A DNA stretch of 64,000 bases from Phreatobacter stygius. Its GTDB lineage: Bacteria > Pseudomonadota > Alphaproteobacteria > Rhizobiales > Phreatobacteraceae. Location: assembly GCF_005144885.1 (NCBI RefSeq), contig NZ_CP039690.1, positions 3,609,001 through 3,673,000 of the forward strand, in the 5' to 3' direction. A model generated the notes under the pieces. That model did no database searches, had not been told where the DNA came from, and saw only the letters and a program-made list of their open reading frames with translations. Of this stretch, positions 53,403 through 61,555 are shown in pieces (position 1 is the first letter of the stretch; each line of letters starts with the position of its first letter). The translations under genes and the position numbers were made by a program.

Positions 53403-54134
53403 ATGACAATATGGGGAAAACTGGGCGGCGCGGCCGCGGGTTTTGCACTGGGAGGGCCGATCGGGGCGCTGGCCGGCACGCTCGCCGGGCATTTTCTGGT
53501 CGACGAAGGTTTGCTCGCGCCCGACGCGCGCCCGCCGCGCGAAACCGTCGCCTTCACGGTCGGCCTGGTGGCGCTTGCCGCCAAGATGGCCAAGGCCGAC
53601 GGCGTCATCACCTGTAACGAAGTCGACGCGTTCCGTCGGCTGGTCAAGATCGCGCCGGAGGACGAACCGCGCGTCGTAGCCCTGTTCGATCTTGCCAAGC
53701 AGAGTGTCGCCGGCTTCGACGCTTATGCCCGTCAGTTGCGCGATCTCTTGAAGGATGAGCCGAAGACGCTGGAGGACCTGCTCGACGGCCTGTTCGGCAT
53801 CGCCACCGCCGATGGCGCGGTGCATGAAGCGGAACTGGCCTATCTCGCGGAAGTGGCTTCGATCTTCGGGCTCAGCGAGGCCGAGTTCGAATGCGTCAAG
53901 TCGCGCCATGTGGTGATCGGCGGCGGCGCCGATCCCTATCGCGTGCTCGGCATTGCCCCTGACGTGTCGAACGAGACAATCAAGACCACCTGGCGGGCGC
54001 TCGTCACCGAGTATCATCCGGACAAGCTGATGGCCCGCGGCGTGCCGGCCGAAATGATAGCGCTCGCGACCGCCAAGATCGCCGCGATCAACGCGGCCTA
54101 CAGCACCTTGCGCAAGGCGAGGGGATTTGCGTGA
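53403..54134 (+). CDS. TerB-DnaJ domain protein (DjlA-like co-chaperone)
   Basis: A 243-aa protein. Residues 1-35 are a Gly-rich hydrophobic segment (GGAAAGFALGGPIGALAGTLAGHF) that may insert in the membrane; 50-150 form a TerB-like helical domain; 175-240 form a J domain with the essential HPD (EYHPDKLM). This is the order found in DjlA, which recruits DnaK and activates envelope-stress signalling in enterics. The stop overlaps the AmpD-like amidase start by 4 nt (GTGA), so both are one unit. Confidence 0.88.
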   Translation: MTIWGKLGGAAAGFALGGPIGALAGTLAGHFLVDEGLLAPDARPPRETVAFTVGLVALAAKMAKADGVITCNEVDAFRRLVKIAPEDEPRVVALFDLAKQSVAGFDAYARQLRDLLKDEPKTLEDLLDGLFGIATADGAVHEAELAYLAEVASIFGLSEAEFECVKSRHVVIGGGADPYRVLGIAPDVSNETIKTTWRALVTEYHPDKLMARGVPAEMIALATAKIAAINAAYSTLRKARGFA

Positions 54135-54973
54135 GCGGCGGTCCCAAGAATCACCATCACGATCAGCATCACGATGACGACCACGATCACCATCATGATC
54201 TGGTCGACGACGTGGTGCTGCCGGTGGAACGGCCGGATTCGGCCCTTGTCGCATCGCTCTCGGCTTCGCCCAACCATGATGGCCGCAAGGGCGTCGAGCG
54301 GCCGGACATGCTGATATTGCATTATACCGGCATGCGGGACGGACTTGCGGCGCTGCGGCGGCTGTGTGACCCGAACCCGCCGCGGGTTTCGGCGCACTAT
54401 GTCGTCTTCGAGGACGGCGAGATCGTCCAGAGCGTTGCCGAGGAGCGGCGGGCCTGGCATGCCGGCATCGGCTCCTGGGAGGGCCGCGGCGACGTCAATT
54501 CGCGGGCGATCGGCGTCGAGATCGTCAATCCCGGCCATGAATTCGGCTACCGGCCTTTTCCCGAGGCCCAGATCGAGGCGGTGACCGCGCTTGCCGGCGA
54601 CATTGTCGGCCGCCACGGCATCGCGCCGCGCCATGTGCTGGGCCATTCCGACACCGCGCCGCTGCGCAAGCAGGATCCGGGTGAACTGTTTCCCTGGTTC
54701 CGGCTGGCCGCCGCAGGCGTCGGCCTGTGGGTTCCGCCGGCGCCGTTCCAGGACGGCAAGGCCTATTCGCCGGGCGAGGAGGGTCCACCGATCCAGGCGG
54801 TCCAGGCGCTGTTCGCCATGCTCGGCTACGACGTCCAGGTCACCGGTGTCTATGACAGGCTGACCGAGGCCGTCGTCACCGCCTTCCAGCGGCACTGGCG
54901 CCAGGACAGGGTCGATGGCGTTGCCGATGCCTCGACCTTGAAGACCCTCAGGGATCTGCTCGCGGCGCGGTGA
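54131..54973 (+). CDS. AmpD-like N-acetylmuramoyl-L-alanine amidase with His-rich N-terminus
   Basis: A 280-aa amidase cleaving N-acetylmuramoyl-L-alanine bonds in peptidoglycan recycling. Zinc ligands of the PGRP/amidase_2 fold are His in LILHYTGM, the His of AWHAGIGSW and GHSDTAPLRKQDPG (His and Asp). A C-terminal PG_binding_1 domain (about residues 215-278, TEAVVTAFQRHWRQDRVDG) follows. No signal peptide. The first 22 residues contain 11 His and 6 Asp, an unusual metal-binding-like tail. Translation starts at a GTG overlapping the upstream gene's stop. It lies upstream of a D,D-dipeptidase gene. Confidence 0.87.
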   Translation: MSGGPKNHHHDQHHDDDHDHHHDLVDDVVLPVERPDSALVASLSASPNHDGRKGVERPDMLILHYTGMRDGLAALRRLCDPNPPRVSAHYVVFEDGEIVQSVAEERRAWHAGIGSWEGRGDVNSRAIGVEIVNPGHEFGYRPFPEAQIEAVTALAGDIVGRHGIAPRHVLGHSDTAPLRKQDPGELFPWFRLAAAGVGLWVPPAPFQDGKAYSPGEEGPPIQAVQALFAMLGYDVQVTGVYDRLTEAVVTAFQRHWRQDRVDGVADASTLKTLRDLLAAR

Positions 54974-54982
54974 GGCTGCCGG

Positions 54983-55756
54983 ATGCGTCGACTTGTTTGG
55001 ATTCTCTTGACGACCGTCACGCTGTCGGCGCCCGTGATCTTGGCGCCCCGGGCCTTGGCCGATACCCCAGGCCTGCCGGCGGGTTTTGTCCATCTCGCGG
55101 CGATCGATCCCAGCATTCGCCAGGACATCCGCTACCACGGCAGTTTCAATTTTGTCGGCCGTCCGATCGCCGGCTATCGCGCCGCGGAATGCATTCTGAC
55201 CGACAAGGCGGCGCGCGCCTTGAGCGCAGCCCAGGCCGAGCTCGCCAGCCGCGGTCTGACGCTGGTGGTCTGGGATTGCTACCGGCCGGTGCAAGCGGTC
55301 CAGGATTTCATGGCCTGGAGCCGCGATGCCGGTGACGATCGGATGCGCCGGGTGTTCTACCCGCAGGTCGACAAGCGGACACTCTCGGCCGAGGGCTATA
55401 TTTCCGCCCGCTCGACCCATTCCCGCGGCAGCACCGTGGATGTCGGCGTGGCGCGCGCCGGCGCGGCGCGCGGCGCCAGTGGCGGGCAGGGCGCCTGCAC
55501 CGCGCCTCCCGGGCAGCGGGTCGACGACGGCACGCTCGATCTTGGCACGGCCTTCGACTGCTTCGATCCGCGCTCGGGGCTTGCCGATCGGCGCATCGGG
55601 TCGGTGGCGCGGGCAAATCGCCTGATGCTGCTGCAGGTGATGACCCGGCATGGCTTTCGGGGATATCCCCGGGAATGGTGGCATTTCCAACTAAGGAACG
55701 AACCCTTCCCCAACCAGACCTTTGATTTTCCGGTCGTTTCCCGCGGAAATCGATAG
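54983..55756 (+). CDS. VanX-like D-Ala-D-Ala dipeptidase (M15D), exported
   Basis: A 257-aa zinc dipeptidase of the VanX/DdpX group. A signal peptide (residues 1-26, ending ALADT) exports it. Motifs are VVWDCYRP (Arg near the substrate), STHSRGSTVDVGV (SxHxxGxxxD zinc ligands, about residues 139-151) and EWWHFQL (the EWWH catalytic Glu and third His, about 230-236). It hydrolyses D-Ala-D-Ala, so it can recycle peptidoglycan dipeptide or blunt its accumulation. A VanHA resistance set is absent; this is a housekeeping-type homologue. Ten nt after the AmpD-like gene, probably the same operon. Confidence 0.88.
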   Translation: MRRLVWILLTTVTLSAPVILAPRALADTPGLPAGFVHLAAIDPSIRQDIRYHGSFNFVGRPIAGYRAAECILTDKAARALSAAQAELASRGLTLVVWDCYRPVQAVQDFMAWSRDAGDDRMRRVFYPQVDKRTLSAEGYISARSTHSRGSTVDVGVARAGAARGASGGQGACTAPPGQRVDDGTLDLGTAFDCFDPRSGLADRRIGSVARANRLMLLQVMTRHGFRGYPREWWHFQLRNEPFPNQTFDFPVVSRGNR

Positions 55757-55841
55757 CGCCCGGCATGGCCGCCGTGCCGTGCATGCCTGGACTTTGCGAC
55801 CGGAAGGCGCATTCTGCCGTGATCAATTGGGAGACTTGACC

Positions 55842-56501
55842 ATGACGGACACGGCTCGCACGGGGCACTCGCTCGGCTCCCACCTTATTCCGCTTCGTCG
55901 CAACTGGGGCTGGCTGATGGGCGCCGGCGTCATTCTCATCCTGCTCGGCATGGCCGGGCTGGTGCTGACCTTCCTGTTCAGCATCGCCAGCACCTTGTCG
56001 TTCGGCGCCATGATGCTGATCGGCGGCGGCGTGCTGCTGGTCGATGCGTTCCGTCGTGAAGGCTGGAAGAGCCGGATCCTGATGCTGCTGGTGGCGCTGC
56101 TCTATATCGTCACCGGCGCACTGGTCTTCTACAATCCGATCTCGGCCTTGGCCGCCCTGACATTGCTGGCCGGTTCGGCCCTGCTGGCGGTCGGCATCTT
56201 GCGCATCATCATGGCGTTTCAGCTCAGGCCTGCCGATGTCTGGGTCTGGGTGCTGGTGTCCGGGCTCCTGTCGCTGGTGCTCGGCGTGCTGATCGTGGCG
56301 CAATGGCCCATGTCCGCCACCTGGGTGCTCGGCACCTTCCTGGCGATCGAACTGATCTTCCAGGGCTGGTCTTACGTGATGCTGGCCCAGGCCGTGCGCT
56401 CGACCTTCGATGGCGTCAGGCCGCGGCCGGTACCGGCACCGGCCGCCGCGGCGCCCGAGGCCGGTCAGCCGAGCCCGCCCCCGCCTCCCTCGGCTGCCTG
56501 A
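55842..56501 (+). CDS. HdeD/DUF308-type membrane protein
   Basis: A 219-aa membrane protein with six hydrophobic helices (about residues 20-180), including GWLMGAGVILILLGMAGLVLTFL and ALAALTLLAGSALLAVGILRIIMAF, as in HdeD acid-resistance and DUF308 proteins. The C-terminal 35 residues are Pro/Ala-rich (VPAPAAAAPEAGQPSPPPPP). The start at MTDTARTGHSLG follows TTGAC and a weak GGGAGA site. Function unknown beyond family association with acid stress. Confidence 0.8.
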   Translation: MTDTARTGHSLGSHLIPLRRNWGWLMGAGVILILLGMAGLVLTFLFSIASTLSFGAMMLIGGGVLLVDAFRREGWKSRILMLLVALLYIVTGALVFYNPISALAALTLLAGSALLAVGILRIIMAFQLRPADVWVWVLVSGLLSLVLGVLIVAQWPMSATWVLGTFLAIELIFQGWSYVMLAQAVRSTFDGVRPRPVPAPAAAAPEAGQPSPPPPPSAA

Positions 56502-56826
56502 CCGAGAAACATTTAATTTGGCGCGCCCGGCCCCGGTTTCGACCGGTTCCGGGCGTTTGCTCGTCCACCGCGGCATGGTCACCAAAGTCTTGCCGAAACC
56601 CTTTGTTAACCGCGGATCGCGCTAATGAAGCGTTGACGACACGGACCCTGTGACATGGGCGTCCTCGGGCGTGATCGTCACCGACGCCCGTGATGCCATG
56701 CCGGTCGAAAACGAGTTGCATTTCCCGACGCCGTTCCCGCGCGAGGCCAGCGCTTGGACCCGGCATCGGCGGCTCGGACCAGGCTCCCGGTCGCGATCGA
56801 GAGTGGCAAGGCGTGGGAGCGTGTGG
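56502..56826. other. Intergenic region ahead of the division and cell wall cluster
   Basis: About 325 nt between the HdeD-like gene and rsmH. It holds a stem-loop terminator (56525-56554). No mraZ coding sequence is found here in any frame, and no repeated TGGGN boxes as recognised by MraZ. TTAACC at 56605 is a lone half-site at most. Confidence 0.55.
56525..56558 (+). terminator. Stem-loop terminator after the HdeD-like gene
   Basis: GCCCGG and CCGGT (inner) pair with ACCGG and CCGGGC around a stable TTCG tetraloop (56538-56541), followed by GTTTG. The two-nt internal mismatch (CC opposite TT) splits the stem. Ends 24 nt downstream of the HdeD-like gene. Confidence 0.6.
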
Positions 56827-57816
56827 ATGACGACGGGTCGCGGCATGACAGGGACCGATGCCGCTGGCGGACCGGCCCGTCACGTCCCCGTGCTCCTGGC
56901 CGAGGTGATCGAGGCGCTGGCGCTTCGCCCGGGCGCCCTGGTCATTGACGCAACATTCGGCGCCGGCGGCTACAGCCGGGCCATTCTCGCCGCGCCGGGC
57001 ACCCAGGTGATCGGCATCGACCGCGACCCGACCGCGATCGCCGGAGGCAGCGCCCTGGTGGCCGAGGCCAAGGGCCGCCTGACGCTGGTTCAGGACCGCT
57101 TTTCCCAGCTCGATCAGGTGGCCGCGACGCTCGGCCACGACGAGGCCGATGCCGTCGTGCTCGATATCGGCGTGTCGTCGATGCAGATCGACGAGGCCGG
57201 CCGCGGCTTCTCGTTCCGCTTCGATGGGCCGCTCGACATGCGCATGGCGATAGCGGGAGAAAGCGCCGCGGATCTGATTGCCCGGCTGCCGGAAGCCGAG
57301 CTCGCCGATCTCATCTACACCTATGGCGAGGAGCGGCTGTCCCGCCACATCGCCCGCGCCATCGTGCGTGAACGGGCCTTGGAGCCGATCGTCACCACCC
57401 GGCGGCTTGCCGACATTGTTGCCAAGGTGGTCCGGTCCAAGCCCGGCGACATCCATCCGGCGACCCGCACCTTCCAGGCACTGCGCATCGCCGTGAACGA
57501 GGAACTGGCCGAGCTCGAACAGGCGCTGGCAGCGGCCGAGCGCATCCTCAAATCCGGCGGGCGGCTGGTCGTTGTCACCTTCCATTCGCTCGAAGACCGT
57601 ATCGTCAAGCAGTTCCTGGTCGAGCGCTCCGCCCGGACCGCCGGCGGCTCGCGCCACGTGCCGGCCGCCAAGGTGCCGGACCCCACCTTCCTCTTGATCA
57701 CCCGCAAGGCGGTCGCGGCCGGCGAGGCGGAAAGCACAGCCAATCCGCGCGCCCGCTCGGCCAAGCTTCGGGCGGCGGAACGAACCGGCGCGCCGGCGCG
57801 GGAGGCGCGGTCATGA
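56827..57816 (+). CDS. rsmH: 16S rRNA (cytosine1402-N4)-methyltransferase RsmH (MraW)
   Basis: A 329-aa SAM-dependent methyltransferase for C1402 of 16S rRNA. Motifs: [30 protein letters not shown] (SAM-binding), [39 protein letters not shown]-type core, [20 protein letters not shown]-like and [17 protein letters not shown]. The start at 56827 is preceded by GGGAG; 56845 is an alternative. It heads the division-cell wall cluster, with no mraZ before it, and overlaps ftsL by four bases (ATGA). Confidence 0.95.
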   Translation: MTTGRGMTGTDAAGGPARHVPVLLAEVIEALALRPGALVIDATFGAGGYSRAILAAPGTQVIGIDRDPTAIAGGSALVAEAKGRLTLVQDRFSQLDQVAATLGHDEADAVVLDIGVSSMQIDEAGRGFSFRFDGPLDMRMAIAGESAADLIARLPEAELADLIYTYGEERLSRHIARAIVRERALEPIVTTRRLADIVAKVVRSKPGDIHPATRTFQALRIAVNEELAELEQALAAAERILKSGGRLVVVTFHSLEDRIVKQFLVERSARTAGGSRHVPAAKVPDPTFLLITRKAVAAGEAESTANPRARSAKLRAAERTGAPAREARS

Positions 57817-58220
57817 TGCGTTTCCTCAACATTCTGGTCGTCGCGGCGCTGATCATTGCCGCCGTCGTCGTCTACCGGGTCAAATACGAGGCGACGCGCC
57901 ACGCCGAGGAGGCGGCGCGGCTGAAGCTGGAGATCAGCCGCGAACGCGAGGCGATCGCCGAGCTCAAGGCGCAATGGGCCAAGCTGAACCGCCCGGATCG
58001 CCTGCAGGCGCTGGCCGAACGCCATCTGAGCCTGCGCCCGCTGGCCATCGATCAGTTGAACAATCTCAACAATCTACCGGACAAGCCATTCGTCGACCCG
58101 GATCCGATCGGTTCCATGCTGGAGGCCATGGACGGCAGCGGCGCGACCGATCCGAACGCCACCGGGTCGATCAGGCCAACCCCCGTGCCGTCGCGCCGGC
58201 CGCAGCAGGGAGCTCGTTGA
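57813..58220 (+). CDS. ftsL: Cell division protein FtsL
   Basis: A 135-aa bitopic membrane protein of the divisome. A single helix (residues 3-21, [21 protein letters not shown]) is followed by a periplasmic coiled coil ([32 protein letters not shown]) and the conserved [18 protein letters not shown]. The tail after residue 95 is Pro/Ser-rich. FtsL assembles with FtsB and FtsQ to activate FtsWI. Its stop overlaps ftsI by one base. Confidence 0.92.
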   Translation: MMRFLNILVVAALIIAAVVVYRVKYEATRHAEEAARLKLEISREREAIAELKAQWAKLNRPDRLQALAERHLSLRPLAIDQLNNLNNLPDKPFVDPDPIGSMLEAMDGSGATDPNATGSIRPTPVPSRRPQQGAR

Positions 58221-59995
58221 TGGAGCCGAATCCCACCGAGCCGAACGCGAACGGGCCGCGGCCGAGGTTTCTGATGCGCGCCCGGCTGTTCTTCGCCTGG
58301 CTGCTCGCCGGTCCGCAAGCGGAGCGGTTGAAGAAAGCCAAATCGCGCGTCGTCCTGGCCATGGTCAGCTTCGCCGGCCTCTACCTGATCATCGCGACGA
58401 GCATGATCCTTTATGCCGTCAACGGCGACCCGTCGCAGCGCAATGCCGGCCGCGCCCAGGACGCGGTGTCGTCGGCACGCCCCGACATCATCGACCGCAA
58501 TGGCGAAGTGTTGGCGACCGATATCCGCACCCAGTCCCTGTTCGCCGAGCCGCGCAAGCTCGCCGCGGCCTTCGATGTCGACGAGGCGACCGAGCTTCTG
58601 ACCGCCGTGCTGCCGGATCTCGACCAGCGCGAAGTGCGCGAGCGCCTGCGCTCCGGCAAGGGTTTCGTCTGGCTGCGCCGCGAGATCACCCGCGAGCAGC
58701 AGGCGCAGATCCATCGGCTGGGCATTCCCGGTATCGGTTTCCTGCGCGAAGCCAAGCGCTCCTATCCCAACGGCCCGACGCTCTCCCACGTGCTCGGCCA
58801 TGTCGATGTCGACAACCAGGGCATTGCCGGTCTCGAGCGCTATATCGACGGGCGGGGCCTGGCCGAGCTGCATCGCGCGGGTTTCGCCACCAGCCGCAAC
58901 CAGGAACCGGTCCAGCTGTCCATCGACCTGCGCGTCCAGCATGTGCTGCGCGACGAGATGATCAAGGCCTTCCAGCGCTTCCGGGCCAAGGCCGCGGCCG
59001 GCGTCATCATGGACGTCGACACCGGCGAGATCATCGCCATGGCCTCGATCCCCGATTATGACCCGAACCACCCGGGCGGCTCGCAAGGCGACGACCGGAT
59101 CAACCGGCTGACCACCGGCGTGTTCGAAATGGGCTCGGTGATGAAGTCGCTGACCTCGGCCATGGCCATGGATTCCGGCCGCTTCAACATCAATTCGCAG
59201 ATCGATGCGCGTTTCCCGCTCAGCATCGGCCGGCACCAGGTCAAGGATTTCCACGCCCAGCGCCGGGTGCTATCGCTGCCCGAGGTGTTCACCTATTCCT
59301 CCAATATCGGCACCAGCCGCCTGGCCCTGACGCTTGGCGGCGAGCATCAGCGCAATTTCCTGCGCCGCATGGGCCAGTTGACCCGGCTGCAGACCGAACT
59401 GCCGGAAAGCGCTGCGCCGTTGGTGCCGCGCCGCTGGGCCGAGATCACCACCGCGACGGTCTCGTTCGGCCATGGACTGTCGGTGGCGCCGCTGCAGGCG
59501 GTGATGGGCACGGCTGCCCTGGTCAATGGCGGCCTGCTGATCACGCCGACCTTCCTGCGCCGCACCCAGGAGCAGGCGCGCGCGGTGGCAACCCGCGTCA
59601 TCCGGCCGGAAACCTCGGCCAACATGCGCTTCCTGATGCGGCTCAACGCCGAGCGCGGCTCGGGCCGGCGTGCCGACGTCGAGGGCTATTATGTCGGCGG
59701 CAAGACCGGCACCGCCGAAAAGGTCATTGGCGGCCGTTATGCCAAGGATCGGCTGCTCAATTCGTTCATGGCGGTGTTCCCGGCCGACCAGCCGCGCTAC
59801 ATCCTGCTGATCATGCTCGACGAACCGAAGGGCATTCCGGAGACCCATGGCCTTGCGACCGCCGGCTTCAACGCCGCTCCGACCGCCGGCCGGGTGATCG
59901 CCAGGGCAGCCCCGCTTCTCGGGCTGCAGCCGCGCTTCGACATGGCGCCCGCCATGCAGACCATCCAGGTCGGCTTTCGCGGCGCCGGGCGCTAA
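58220..59995 (+). CDS. ftsI: Division-specific transpeptidase FtsI (PBP3)
   Basis: A 591-aa penicillin-binding protein. A membrane helix at residues 43-67 precedes the pedestal domain (about 85-230) and the transpeptidase domain. Active-site motifs: SVMK with nucleophile Ser306 and Lys309, SSN at 360-362, and KTG at 495-497. The start ATG overlaps the ftsL stop (TGATG). It makes septal peptidoglycan with FtsW. No PASTA domain. All catalytic motifs are intact. Confidence 0.96.
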   Translation: MEPNPTEPNANGPRPRFLMRARLFFAWLLAGPQAERLKKAKSRVVLAMVSFAGLYLIIATSMILYAVNGDPSQRNAGRAQDAVSSARPDIIDRNGEVLATDIRTQSLFAEPRKLAAAFDVDEATELLTAVLPDLDQREVRERLRSGKGFVWLRREITREQQAQIHRLGIPGIGFLREAKRSYPNGPTLSHVLGHVDVDNQGIAGLERYIDGRGLAELHRAGFATSRNQEPVQLSIDLRVQHVLRDEMIKAFQRFRAKAAAGVIMDVDTGEIIAMASIPDYDPNHPGGSQGDDRINRLTTGVFEMGSVMKSLTSAMAMDSGRFNINSQIDARFPLSIGRHQVKDFHAQRRVLSLPEVFTYSSNIGTSRLALTLGGEHQRNFLRRMGQLTRLQTELPESAAPLVPRRWAEITTATVSFGHGLSVAPLQAVMGTAALVNGGLLITPTFLRRTQEQARAVATRVIRPETSANMRFLMRLNAERGSGRRADVEGYYVGGKTGTAEKVIGGRYAKDRLLNSFMAVFPADQPRYILLIMLDEPKGIPETHGLATAGFNAAPTAGRVIARAAPLLGLQPRFDMAPAMQTIQVGFRGAGR

Positions 59996-60070
59996 AATCG
60001 CCGTCTGCGCAGTGCATTCCATGCTCGCTTGGCCGAGCGCGCCCCAAGTCTCCCGCCACCCGATGCCGCC

Positions 60071-61555
60071 ATGGATCTCGCCGCCCTCCTGAAAGACGAT
60101 GCCCCAGCCGCCCTGGCGCCCATACCGGTCACCGGCCTCACCGCCGACAGCCGCGCGGTCAGGGCCGGTAGTGTTTTTTTTGCCCTGAAGGGCGAGAAAA
60201 CCGACGGCATGGCCTATGCGGAGGCCGCGGTCAGGGCCGGGGCCGCGGCTGTCGTCACCGACAGCATGGACGGGCCGTCCGATATTGCCGGCGTTCCGGT
60301 GGCCAGGGTCGCCAATGCCCGCCGGGCCCTGGCGCTCGCCGCCAGCCGGTTCTATCCGCGCCAGCCGGCGACCATCGCGGCGGTCACCGGCACCTCCGGC
60401 AAGACCTCGGTCGCGGCCTTCCTGCGCCAGATTTTCGCGGCCCAGGGCTTCGCTGCCGCCTCGATCGGGACGGTCGGCGTGGTCCGCCCCTCCGGCGAGG
60501 TCTATGGCGGCCTGACCACGCCGGACCCGCTGACCCTGCACGAGACGCTCGACACCCTGGCCGGCGAAGGCGTCACCCATCTTGCCTTCGAGGCCTCGTC
60601 GCACGGGCTCGATCAATTCCGCCTCGACGGCGTCAGGATCGCCGCCGCGGCCTTCACCAACCTGTCGCGCGACCATCTCGACTATCACCTCACCGTCGAG
60701 GCCTATCGCGCCGCCAAGCTGAGACTGTTTGCCGAACTGCTGCCCGCCGACGGAACGGCGGTGGTGATGACGAGCCCGGACGGGCAGTTTTTCTCCGAAG
60801 CCGCGCGGCGGCGAGGCCAGCGGCTGATCGAGATCGGCCGGACCGGCCAGGACCAGACCGGTGGCATCGTCATTCGCCGGGAAATCATCGACGGCGCCGG
60901 CCAGATCGTCGAGGCGGCGGGTTTCGGCGAAAGCTTCATCACCCGCATTCCGCTGCTCGGCAGTTTCCAGGTCGACAACGCCCTGGTCGCGGCGGCCCTT
61001 GCCATTGGCTGCGGGGTTGCGCCCAAGGCGGCTTTCGCCGCGCTCGAACATCTCGAAGGCGCCAAGGGCCGGCTCGATTTTGTCGGCGCCAAGGACGGCG
61101 CGCCGGTCGTGGTCGACTATGCCCACAAGCCCGACGCGCTCGACAAGGTGCTGGAGGCGTCCCGCCCCTTTGCCGCCGGCCGCCTCGTCGTGGTGTTCGG
61201 TTGCGGCGGCGATCGCGACGCCGGAAAGCGGCCGATCATGGGCCGTATTGCCGTGGAACGGGCCGACCGGGTCATCGTTACCGACGACAATCCGCGCTCC
61301 GAGAACCCGGCCGCCATTCGCGCCGCGATCCTGGCCGCGGCGCCCGGCGCCGAGGAAATCGGCGACCGGACCGAAGCGATCCGCACCGCGGTGCGCGACC
61401 TGAAATCGGGTGATCTCCTGGTGATCGCCGGAAAAGGCCATGAATCCGGCCAGATCGTCGGGTCCATCACGCTTCCCTTCTCCGATCATGAGGTTGCGGC
61501 GAAGGCCATCCGCGATTTTCAGACGAAAGCCGCCTCGAAAGGGTCTGCCGCATGA
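60071..61555 (+). CDS. murE: UDP-N-acetylmuramoyl-tripeptide synthetase MurE (meso-diaminopimelate type)
   Basis: A 494-aa Mur ligase adding the third amino acid to UDP-MurNAc-L-Ala-D-Glu. The ATP loop is VTGTSGKTSVAAFL (about residues 115-128), and DDNPRSENP (about 415-423) contains the DNPR motif that marks meso-diaminopimelate specificity. Other blocks, such as TTPDPLTLHETL, HLAFEASSHGLDQFR, VDYAHKPDALDKVL and IAGKGHESGQ, are standard. The chosen start gives MDLAALLKDD; an earlier TTG would add 14 residues. Its stop overlaps murF by four bases. Confidence 0.95.
   Translation: MDLAALLKDDAPAALAPIPVTGLTADSRAVRAGSVFFALKGEKTDGMAYAEAAVRAGAAAVVTDSMDGPSDIAGVPVARVANARRALALAASRFYPRQPATIAAVTGTSGKTSVAAFLRQIFAAQGFAAASIGTVGVVRPSGEVYGGLTTPDPLTLHETLDTLAGEGVTHLAFEASSHGLDQFRLDGVRIAAAAFTNLSRDHLDYHLTVEAYRAAKLRLFAELLPADGTAVVMTSPDGQFFSEAARRRGQRLIEIGRTGQDQTGGIVIRREIIDGAGQIVEAAGFGESFITRIPLLGSFQVDNALVAAALAIGCGVAPKAAFAALEHLEGAKGRLDFVGAKDGAPVVVDYAHKPDALDKVLEASRPFAAGRLVVVFGCGGDRDAGKRPIMGRIAVERADRVIVTDDNPRSENPAAIRAAILAAAPGAEEIGDRTEAIRTAVRDLKSGDLLVIAGKGHESGQIVGSITLPFSDHEVAAKAIRDFQTKAASKGSAA

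Noticed and set aside
56590-56640. CtrA-like TTAA-N7-TTAA box ahead of rsmH.
   Set aside because: Only one half-site (TTAACC) is present; the second half is missing.
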